A stretch of 54,610 bases of DNA from CAYYNQ01 sp964473105 (GTDB lineage: Bacteria; Sumerlaeota; Sumerlaeia; MVZB01). The notes beneath the pieces were generated by a model that ran no database searches, was not told where the DNA came from, and worked only from the letters and a program-made list of their open reading frames with translations. Below, one piece after another: positions 44,247 to 51,947 of this stretch (positions are counted from its first letter, which is position 1; each line of letters starts with the position of its first letter). A program made the position numbers and the translations under genes. Where the stretch lies: positions 1 to 54,610 of the forward strand of contig CAYYNQ010000011.1 of assembly GCA_964473105.1 (NCBI GenBank), read 5' to 3'.

Positions 44247-44767
44247 GATTTACTAACCCCTAGATGGTGGGCGATCAAAACGCACACTATATGACCTGAA
44301 ATGCCGTCATACTGATTGGGCAAAACAAAGATTATTGAAATCGGGCATCGCCCGCCATCATCGAAATATCGATCGATAAAGGACTCAGATGCGAATGGCC
44401 GAAAGGTCAAAAATAATCCACAAGCACAATACCAACAATCATACATATATTCCGGATGTCGGGACGACAAAGGGCGCGCACGATTACCGTTGAACCGAAC
44501 CTGAATCCATCCTAGCAATTCCCCCCCATGAATGCACGCGCAACAGCGAAAAGCTTTTCACTGGACAAGAATCTCCACATGAATTCGCAGGAACCCACAT
44601 GACAACTGCTGAATCACATCCGTGCTCTAGCCCAGGAAAACCCCCTCCCGACGATCAAGGGCCAGCGATTGTGGTGGCCATTCCAATCAAGAGTGTCACC
44701 TCCCCCCCTCATGTCATAGGAGGCGATGACGGTCACAAGCGCGATGAAAGGAAGAATCCCACCCCAT
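44247..44767. other. 520-base intergenic region upstream of the exporter operon
   Basis: Holds no convincing gene. Minus-strand frames of 88-104 codons overlap murQ or lack any ribosome site. It contains a palindrome (TCGATCGA within ATCGATCGAT-like text near 44360) and a CGGGC/GCCCG hairpin at about 44340-44355; these might be operator or leader elements of the exporter operon. No clear -35/-10 pair was found. Confidence 0.4.
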
Positions 44768-45706
44768 TCATGATTCCCGGGAAGCTCTCTGAATAGCCGT
44801 TGCAACATGCCCCCCGGAGGCATCCAGAAGATCACGTGCATCATCAGCGGAAAAACCCGTGATTGCCATGACCAAGGCAACCTTCAAATCCATCCCCGAT
44901 TCTTCAAGCATACGTTCAGCCCCCGCCCCATCCAGATCTGTCAACTCAGTCAGGATTCTGTGGGCTCGATCAACAAGTTTCCTGTTTACCGGCCTCAGGT
45001 CTACCATTAGATTTTCATAGACCTTTCCTAACTGGATCATGGACAGCGTAGTGATCTGATTTAGAATAAGTTTGGTAACGGTCCCAGCCTTTAGACGGGT
45101 CGACCCGGTAATCACTTCCGGTCCGGGCAGGGCGTGAATCTGGATATCCGCAAGATTTTCCTCATTCTGAAGCGGCGGGGTACAGGTCAAAAGAACCGTG
45201 CAGGCATTGCGCTTCCTGGCTTCCGTCAGCGCGCCGATGACAAATGGGGCTCGCCCTCCGGTCGTTACTCCAAAAACAACGTCATGCCCTCCTGCCTCAG
45301 TGTTTACAACCGCCAAGGCCCCCTCCTCAGGCTGATCCTCGGCGCCCTCGATGGACTGGGTCAGTGCAGCCGCCCCCCCGGCAATGATCCCTCTTACCAT
45401 CCCCACAGGCACACCGAACGTCGGCGGCTGCTCGCTGGCATCAAGCACGCCAAGTCTTCCCGATGTCCCCGCACCGACATAGATGAGTCTGCCCCCGTTC
45501 CGGAAAGCCTTAGATACACTTTCCACAACTAGGGCAATCTGTTCACGACAAGCTTCAACAGCCTCAATGCAGCGACGATCTTCATCCTGCATGACTGCCA
45601 AAGCCTCAGCTATGGACAACCGGTCGATGGCCATCGAAGCAGGATTCCGTTGCTCGGTCAGTCGATCGGCATGCCGGGGTTCTGGCAATTCACCACTATT
45701 CACCAC
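44768..45706 (-). CDS. murQ: N-acetylmuramic acid 6-phosphate etherase
   Basis: 312 residues from GTG 45706. It cleaves the lactyl ether of MurNAc-6-P to give GlcNAc-6-P and D-lactate, in murein recycling. Seen: TEQRNPAS near the N-terminus, SIS-domain GAGTSGRLGVLDASEQPPTFGVP, GGAAALTQSIEGAEDQ, VFGVTTGGRAPFVIGAL, and TGSTRLKAGTVTKLILNQI. The catalytic Glu of S-E-x-P-P is kept, though the commoner Cys after it is Gln here. A UBA-like C-terminal helix bundle follows. It lies 217 bases downstream of ispF; no permease for MurNAc is adjacent, so it probably serves recycling of the cell's own wall. Confidence 0.95.
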   Translation of the reverse strand: MVNSGELPEPRHADRLTEQRNPASMAIDRLSIAEALAVMQDEDRRCIEAVEACREQIALVVESVSKAFRNGGRLIYVGAGTSGRLGVLDASEQPPTFGVPVGMVRGIIAGGAAALTQSIEGAEDQPEEGALAVVNTEAGGHDVVFGVTTGGRAPFVIGALTEARKRNACTVLLTCTPPLQNEENLADIQIHALPGPEVITGSTRLKAGTVTKLILNQITTLSMIQLGKVYENLMVDLRPVNRKLVDRAHRILTELTDLDGAGAERMLEESGMDLKVALVMAITGFSADDARDLLDASGGHVATAIQRASRES

Positions 45707-45923
45707 TCGAGGTTATCACCCGATACAGGAACAATACAGGTGATTGGGCGTCAAGGACCTGACTCCCGCTTACTGACCCTCAGTCAGCCCTGTAAACCAT
45801 GACCGACTCTTGAGGAATCCTACTCACCCCTCACCTGTCAATACCCTGAATCCGGTGCAACCCGGGTCTGACAAACGTTCCACCGAAAATATCCAGGGGG
45901 CTTTGATCCCGAGCGCTGCAATG

Positions 45924-46412
45924 TCACTCAGCCTTAGAACCAAGGAGCGCCACAGCCATGGCCGAAATTCCCTCACCACGCCCGGGAAACCCGAGATTCT
46001 CCGTTGTCGTGGCCTTGAGATTGATCCTGTCGCACGCAATTCCCATGGACTTTGCAAGATGACTGATCATGCTGGGAAGATAGGGTGCCATCATCGGGGC
46101 CTGGGCAATGATCGTGGCATCAATATTGATAACCTGCCAGCCTTTCTCATTCAGCAATGAAACCGAATCGGATAACAACCGAAGGCTGTTGGCATCCTTC
46201 CAGCGCTTATCCGTATCCGGATAATGATGACCGATATCACCACAACCGGCGGCCCCGATCAGCGCATCGATAATCGCATGTGTCAGGACATCCGCATCGG
46301 AATGGCCATCGAGCCCCTGCTTATAGTCGATCCACGTGCCACCGATAATCAACGGCCGGCCCTGACAGAGGGGATGTACATCAAAGCCTTGCCCGATTCG
46401 GTAATCATTCAT
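45924..46412 (-). CDS. ispF: 2-C-methyl-D-erythritol 2,4-cyclodiphosphate synthase
   Basis: 162 residues, the standard size. It forms the cyclic diphosphate of the non-mevalonate isoprenoid pathway. Seen: RIGQGFDVHPL (metal Asp and His), DGHSDADVLTHAIIDALIGAAGCGDIGHHYPDTD, NIDATIIAQAPMM and NLKATTTENLGFPGRGEGISAMAV. The start has a G-rich ribosome site (GGGGGGAT) close before ATG. It is placed between rho and murQ, not with ispD. It shows the organism uses the MEP pathway. Confidence 0.96.
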   Translation of the reverse strand: MNDYRIGQGFDVHPLCQGRPLIIGGTWIDYKQGLDGHSDADVLTHAIIDALIGAAGCGDIGHHYPDTDKRWKDANSLRLLSDSVSLLNEKGWQVINIDATIIAQAPMMAPYLPSMISHLAKSMGIACDRINLKATTTENLGFPGRGEGISAMAVALLGSKAE

Positions 46413-46716
46413 GGGTAATCCCCCCGTGAGTGGAGTATTCGCTGAGTCCCCGCTACTTGGCCAAACCGTCTGGAACCAGCCGGCTGACGGATATGTGTTT
46501 TACCCACACACGAACATCGCCCAAGAATTGACATGGGACCCCGCTGAAAGGCCATTTCCCAAGGGGGCAGGTCGCGGGAGTCATTGCGATCGACACCATG
46601 TCTCGATCCCGGCCGCAGAACAAAAAGGGGACAACAACACCCCGCTCTCAAATGATACAGATAAAATAGCTTCACACGTCACGGGGAAATATGGTAAATC
46701 ACCCGATACGGGCCAC
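46413..46716. other. Intergenic region between rho and ispF
   Basis: 304 bases without a supported gene. Just after the rho stop the minus strand has a short CCCG/CGGG hairpin without a good T-run. The ispF ribosome site is at the low-coordinate end. An 88-codon frame spans it but is Cys/Arg-rich and lacks any recognisable feature. Confidence 0.45.
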
Positions 46717-48180
46717 CTACTGATTCATCGAAGCAAGGAAATCCTCGTTGTCATCACTTTTACGCATACGTTCAAGAAGGAACTCCATTGCCTCAACCGT
46801 ATTGAGTTCATTCAGAACTTTACGCAGCAGCCAGACCCGCTGAAGAACCGAATCACCCAGCAAAATCTCCTCTTTACGAGTACCGGAACGATTGATGTCG
46901 ATTGCCGGGAAGACCCGCCTCTCAACCATTTTGCGGTCGAGATGAAGCTCCATGTTGCCGGTGCCCTTGAACTCCTCGAAGATGACATCATCCATGCGTG
47001 ACCCGGTATCAATGAGGGCCGTGGCAATGATCGTCAGGCTACCCCCCTCCTCAATATTTCGCGCAGCCCCAAAAAACCGTTTGGGTTTATGCAAAGCATT
47101 GGAATCAATGCCGCCGGACAGGATTTTTCCGCTGGGGGGAGCCGTTGTATTGTAGGCCCTGGCCAGACGGGTGATTGAATCGAGTAGGATCACAACATCC
47201 CTCTTTCGCTCGACCAACCTCTTGGCCTTTTCAATCACCATTTCGGCAACCTGCGTATGGCGCTCAGCGGGTTCGTCGAAGGTCGAACTGATGACTTCAC
47301 CATCTACAGTACGCTGCATATCCGTGACTTCCTCAGGGCGTTCATCAATCAGCAAGACGATCAAATAGACTTCGGGGTGATTGGTCGTGATACCTTTGGC
47401 GATATCCTGGAGGATCATGGTCTTGCCGGTACGAGGCGGTGCAACGATCAATGCACGCTGCCCCTTGCCAACCGGGGTCATAAGGTCGATCACCCGTGAG
47501 GTGAAACTCGTGCTGTTCGTTTCAAGACCTATTTTTTCCTCGGGATATAACGGGGTGAGGTTTTCAAACGGAAAGACTTCCTTGGCTATCTCAGGCGCCT
47601 CAAAATTAATCGAGTCGACCTTTAACAGGGCGAAATAACGCTCTCCTTCCTTCGGTGGACGCATATGGCCGGTGATCGAATCACCCTTTTTCAGGCTAAA
47701 CCTTCGAATCTGGGACGGTGACACATAGATATCGTCTGGTCCGGGCAGGTAATTATAATTCGGGGAACGCAGAAACCCGAATCCATCTGGCAAAATCTCG
47801 AGGACGCCCTGGCCATAGAGGTTGCCTTCCTTTTCCGCATGGGTCTGCAGGACCTTGAAAATCAGGTCCTGCTTGCGCATCGCACTGTAATTTTCCAGCC
47901 CAAGACCCCGTGCCATGTCGTAAAGCTCATTTGTTTTCATCTGCTTCAGAGTGTCAACATTGAGCCCTGAGCCTTCCGAGGTATTGGGCATCTGATCCAT
48001 GGCAACCTCCTCGACGGAAATCTCATCTTTTCTTCCGTTGAGATCATCTGAATTTCTCGTGGTTCGTCGACGCTGTGAAACCTTTGCAGACGCGGTATTA
48101 CCGTCCACATCCTGACGGATACGGGGTCTGGGACCCCTGTCTTTCTTTCTGACCGTGGTCTTGCGTGAACCTTTATTCAT
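46717..48180 (-). CDS. rho: Transcription termination factor Rho
   Basis: About 487 residues from ATG 48180 (MNKGSRKTT), which overlaps the coaE stop by eight bases; ATG 48219 would add 13. Order: a basic, disordered N-terminal extension (about 1-75), Rho_N helices (DTLKQMKTNELYDMARGLG), the cold-shock RNA-binding fold (GVLEILPDGFGFLRSPNYNYLPGPDDIYVSPSQIRRF) and the ATPase: Walker A APPRTGKT, LIDERPEEVTDM (Q-loop side), Walker B VVILLDSITRLARAYN, the SGGIDSNALHKPKRFFGAARN loop and the arginine-finger region. It is complete. The long basic extension is common in several phyla including Verrucomicrobia-like bacteria. It is directly coupled to coaE. Confidence 0.96.
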   Translation of the reverse strand: MNKGSRKTTVRKKDRGPRPRIRQDVDGNTASAKVSQRRRTTRNSDDLNGRKDEISVEEVAMDQMPNTSEGSGLNVDTLKQMKTNELYDMARGLGLENYSAMRKQDLIFKVLQTHAEKEGNLYGQGVLEILPDGFGFLRSPNYNYLPGPDDIYVSPSQIRRFSLKKGDSITGHMRPPKEGERYFALLKVDSINFEAPEIAKEVFPFENLTPLYPEEKIGLETNSTSFTSRVIDLMTPVGKGQRALIVAPPRTGKTMILQDIAKGITTNHPEVYLIVLLIDERPEEVTDMQRTVDGEVISSTFDEPAERHTQVAEMVIEKAKRLVERKRDVVILLDSITRLARAYNTTAPPSGKILSGGIDSNALHKPKRFFGAARNIEEGGSLTIIATALIDTGSRMDDVIFEEFKGTGNMELHLDRKMVERRVFPAIDINRSGTRKEEILLGDSVLQRVWLLRKVLNELNTVEAMEFLLERMRKSDDNEDFLASMNQ

Positions 48181-48823
48181 GCTTTTTTCCGGATTCCGGG
48201 TAGTGCCTTTGGGACTCATAATTTAATATCTCATTACTCCTCAATGATTGGACCAGATTTTTTACTTGCGAGCGTGTATTCTCAATACTTCCAGCATTAT
48301 CGATCACAAAGTCGGCATTTCGGACCTTTTCAGACTGAGGCATCTGGTGTTCCAAACGCCGCTCGACCTCCGATGGGCCGATCCCCCGTGTCAGAAGGCG
48401 CTCAAACCGCCTCTCTTCTTCTGTCACCACCACCGCGATCCCGTCCATGATGTCCTGCATGCCCGACTCAAAAAGCAGGGGAATATCCAATACCAGCAAG
48501 GACACACTTTTATCTACCTCCTCCATCCTGTGAAGGATTTCCTTCCTGACCTCGGGGTGAATGATTGCATTCAGCCATGAAGTCTTTTGCGGGTCACCGA
48601 AAACAATGTCGGCGAGTCTCTGACGGTCAAGCCTGTTGTCATCCGTTACAATATCACTTCCAAAGGCATCTGCCAGCTTCCCCATGATGGGGCTATTAGG
48701 CTGGACAACTTTCCGGGCAATCTCATCGGCATCAACCAGAATCGCGCCCGCATCGCCAAACATCCCTGCAACGGTCGACTTCCCGCTCCCAAACGAACCG
48801 GTGATTCCAAGAACGTATATCAT
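48173..48823 (-). CDS. coaE: Dephospho-CoA kinase
   Basis: About 216 residues from ATG 48823 (MIYVLGITG), eight bases after AGGA; ATG 48832 is a weaker alternative. It phosphorylates dephospho-CoA, the last step of CoA synthesis. Seen: P-loop GSFGSGKST, LVDADEIARKVVQP, the LNAIIHPEVRKEI segment, LDIPLLFESGM, and RLLTRG with the lid arginines. It sits between polA (36 bases upstream) and rho, in the order polA-coaE-rho on the same strand, which I recall from Verrucomicrobia-type genomes. Confidence 0.95.
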   Translation of the reverse strand: MIYVLGITGSFGSGKSTVAGMFGDAGAILVDADEIARKVVQPNSPIMGKLADAFGSDIVTDDNRLDRQRLADIVFGDPQKTSWLNAIIHPEVRKEILHRMEEVDKSVSLLVLDIPLLFESGMQDIMDGIAVVVTEEERRFERLLTRGIGPSEVERRLEHQMPQSEKVRNADFVIDNAGSIENTRSQVKNLVQSLRSNEILNYESQRHYPESGKKHE

Positions 48824-48858
48824 CTCGACCATCCTGAACCCAAATAGATCGAGGTCAT

Positions 48859-51597
48859 TCAGGAAATTTCAAGGGGGCGGCACGCAGCCCAGTTGGGGCC
48901 TCTGCTGATATCAACAACCACCGGAACCTTCAGTGGCAAAGCCTGCGTCATGCATTCCACGACGAACTTCGCGGTCTTTTCAAGGCGATTTTCCCTGACG
49001 GAAAGAACTAACTCATCATGTACCTGGCATACCATCCGGGCCTCGGAGTCCAGTTCCGCCAACCCCTGGTGAACCCGAATCATGGCACGCTTAATCATGT
49101 CCGCAGAGGTGCCCTGAATCGGTGCATTGACAGCAATTCTCTCAGCGTTCGACCTCATGGTCCTGTTGGCCGCACCCAAGTCGGGAATCCAGCGTCTGCG
49201 GCCAAGCAATGTTCTGACCATTCCCGATTTCGCGGCCTCAACAAGCATATGGTCTATCCATTCCCTGACGCCTGGATACGTGTTGAAATACCGGTCGATA
49301 AATTCTGCCGCCTTCTGCCGACTGACTCCAAGTTGCTGAGATAAACCAAAAGGACTCATACCGTATATAATACCAAAGTTGATGATCTTCGCCTCTGCCC
49401 TCATGCGGTCCGTAATGTCCGGAGGAGAAACCCCGAATACTTCCAATGCGGTCTGCAGGTGAATATCCCTGCCCTCAGTATAGGCCTCGCAGAGTGCCTT
49501 ATCTCCGCTGAAGTGGGCCAAGATGCGCAATTCTATCTGGGAATAATCCGCCTTGATCAGCTCATGTTGTTCGGTATCGGCAACAAAACCCTTCCGAATG
49601 GCACGGCCTAGCTTGGTCCGGATGGGTATATTCTGCAAATTCGGCTCGGAGGAACTTAATCGGCCTGTTGCCGCGGCAGTCTGGTTAAAAGAGGTATGAA
49701 CGCGCCCGGTTTCCGGATGAACCAGTCTGGGGAGCGTATCGATATAGGTCGATTCTAGCTTTTCGTATCCACGATATTCAAGTATTAATCGGGGGACCGG
49801 ATGATGGGGCGCCAACCGCCGCAGTTCGGCCTCATTTGTCGAATATCCAGTTTTTCCCTTCTTTCCAGGCTTGAGTCCCAGTTCATCAAACAGCACTCCC
49901 GCCACCTGACGTGGTGATCCAATATTGAATTCATGGCCAACAGCCTCCCAAATCTTCTGCATGACCGCCTTTTTCAAAGCCGAAACCTCGGATCCCAGCC
50001 TCTGAAGCACAGGACTGTCCAGCCTGACTCCCCCTCTTTCCATCCTGATCAGGACGCTGATCAAGGGCAGCTCCAGTTCATACATCAACTGTTCCAATTC
50101 CGGGACCCGGCGCAACTCATCCCTGAAATGCTCGGTCAGGCGCAGGGTGATATCCGCATCAGCGCAGGCATATCGGCCGGCGGAATGCACATCCACCTCG
50201 TCCATCGTGATGGCATTCCTCCCACTACCGATAAGATCCGATATCGGCTGCATTTTGCAACCGCACCGATCAAGACCCAGGTTCTTCAGGCCATGCCCCC
50301 CCCTACGGTCTGGTTCCAACAGATAGGAGGCAATCATGGAGTCGAATCCGGGTTCAGGCATGTCGAACCCCGCCCGCATCATGACTTTCCAGTCATATTT
50401 GGCGTGATGAGCCGACAACCTTATCTTTCTGAAAAAGGGATTTAGAATATCAATAACCCGGTCGAGGTGAAGTTGTTCCTCATTGGCCATCGCCGGCTGA
50501 TGCCCGACCGGGACATAAACGGCAGATCCTATAGAACAGGACATGGATATCCCGACCAGTCGGGCCCGCATGGCATTGGTCGAGTTGGTTTCCGTATCCA
50601 ATGCCAACCATCCAGAGGCTTCGGCCTGCCGACACCACTGTCGCAAGGCATCAGCCCGATAGATCACTCGGTAGTCCGGTTCCGATTCCCTGCCCTCATC
50701 GTGAACTCCATTAGTAACTTCCCCTGAAATATCCTTTCCATAATCCTTCAGGATCGATTCAAAACCGTATTCCCTCAGCTGCTGGCACGCCTCCGTCGTC
50801 AGGGGATCCTCAGGTAAACGACACTCCTCGAAGCTCCAATCCAACGGTACGTCGCGGCGAATGGTCGCCAGTTCCCGTGCCATCAAAACCGTATCCTTTG
50901 ACAAGGACATGGCCTGCCGCTGTCGGGGCTTTGGAAGACTCTCAATATCTGCAAGCATCGAATCGAGTGAACCGAATTGCTGGAGGAGCGCAGTTGCGGT
51001 TTTCGCCCCGATACCCGGCACTCCGGGAATATTATCTGAACTGTCCCCAACCAGCGCAAGCCAGTCGATCATCTGCGACGGCTCAATACCCAACTCTTCC
51101 TTGACGGTATCTGGGCCATAAGGTTTTATCTTTCGGTTTACCCCGGGCCTCAACAAACTAACCCTTGAATCGAGCAACTGCATCAGGTCCTTATCCGCGG
51201 ATATAATGATCACATCCGACCCTTCTGATGAAATCGATGAAGCTATCGTGCCTATCAGGTCATCGGCCTCAAAACCGTCCAACTGGTAAACCCTGATGTT
51301 CATAACTTCAAGAAGTTGATAAATCATGTCCATCTGTTCGCCGAAGTCGGGTGGTGGGGCTTCACGGTTAGCCTTGTAGTCCGCATATATTTTTGACCTG
51401 AAAGTAGGTTTCCCCGTATCGAAGACAATTGCGAGGTGATTGGGCTGAAGATCACGGATAAACCCAAGCAACATCCTCAAAAACCCGTAGACGGCGCCAA
51501 TTCTCTTTCCGTCAGGCGCAGTGAGGTTGCGAATGGCATAGTATGCCTTGAAAGTCAGAGAATGACCGTCAAGGAGATGTAAAGCCGACTCGGCCAT
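48859..51597 (-). CDS. polA: DNA polymerase I
   Basis: About 912 residues from ATG 51597 with GAGGGAA upstream. 5'-3' exonuclease domain (about 1-290): DGHSLTFKAYYA, GFEADDLIGT, SADKDLMQLL, GDSSDNIPGVPGIGAKTA. A 3'-5' exonuclease domain (about 310-500) appears active: DTETNS with the catalytic D and E, HHAKYD (His in the place of the usual Asn) and YACADADIT. Polymerase motifs: DYSQIELRILAHFS (A), RAEAKIINFGIIYG (B) and CQVHDELV (C). It processes Okazaki fragments and fills repair gaps. It is first of a polA-coaE-rho unit and follows a 347-base gap after the secretin gene. Confidence 0.96.
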   Translation of the reverse strand: MAESALHLLDGHSLTFKAYYAIRNLTAPDGKRIGAVYGFLRMLLGFIRDLQPNHLAIVFDTGKPTFRSKIYADYKANREAPPPDFGEQMDMIYQLLEVMNIRVYQLDGFEADDLIGTIASSISSEGSDVIIISADKDLMQLLDSRVSLLRPGVNRKIKPYGPDTVKEELGIEPSQMIDWLALVGDSSDNIPGVPGIGAKTATALLQQFGSLDSMLADIESLPKPRQRQAMSLSKDTVLMARELATIRRDVPLDWSFEECRLPEDPLTTEACQQLREYGFESILKDYGKDISGEVTNGVHDEGRESEPDYRVIYRADALRQWCRQAEASGWLALDTETNSTNAMRARLVGISMSCSIGSAVYVPVGHQPAMANEEQLHLDRVIDILNPFFRKIRLSAHHAKYDWKVMMRAGFDMPEPGFDSMIASYLLEPDRRGGHGLKNLGLDRCGCKMQPISDLIGSGRNAITMDEVDVHSAGRYACADADITLRLTEHFRDELRRVPELEQLMYELELPLISVLIRMERGGVRLDSPVLQRLGSEVSALKKAVMQKIWEAVGHEFNIGSPRQVAGVLFDELGLKPGKKGKTGYSTNEAELRRLAPHHPVPRLILEYRGYEKLESTYIDTLPRLVHPETGRVHTSFNQTAAATGRLSSSEPNLQNIPIRTKLGRAIRKGFVADTEQHELIKADYSQIELRILAHFSGDKALCEAYTEGRDIHLQTALEVFGVSPPDITDRMRAEAKIINFGIIYGMSPFGLSQQLGVSRQKAAEFIDRYFNTYPGVREWIDHMLVEAAKSGMVRTLLGRRRWIPDLGAANRTMRSNAERIAVNAPIQGTSADMIKRAMIRVHQGLAELDSEARMVCQVHDELVLSVRENRLEKTAKFVVECMTQALPLKVPVVVDISRGPNWAACRPLEIS

Positions 51598-51600
51598 CAA

Positions 51601-51947
51601 CTTCCCTCAATTACCTAATGATTCAAAAGATGTTACGCGACTGGCCTGCGACCTTGTAATCGGGCTGGGAGCAGGTATCTGGACTTTTTGATGACTGAAG
51701 GGAAAATTGGACGGGGGGAAGACCGGAAACCAGGATGAACCCCCTCTAATCCCCAACCCTATGGCCAATCGAATTTGGCTGAAACTGCCCACATACACAA
51801 CTGGGGGCAGGCACCCTGACTACAAATATAAAATTGTTACAATCCCAGATCCCGCACACGACCCGAGTGTAACCTCCATCACGTAAATGACTGGCAGGAG
51901 TGCAACGATTCATGAGTTAAATCCCAAACGTTTCAAATTCTCATTGA
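51601..51947. other. Intergenic region between the secretin gene and polA
   Basis: 347 bases without a supported gene. On the minus strand a hairpin CTGCCC/GGGCAG (51785-51810) followed by TTT could be a weak terminator for the secretin transcript. An AT-rich stretch (near 51825-51845) might hold the polA -10 box, but no -35 is obvious. Confidence 0.4.

Noticed and set aside
44614..44880. 88-codon minus-strand frame after murQ
   Set aside because: Overlaps the murQ 3' end, has no start signal and no protein-like motif.
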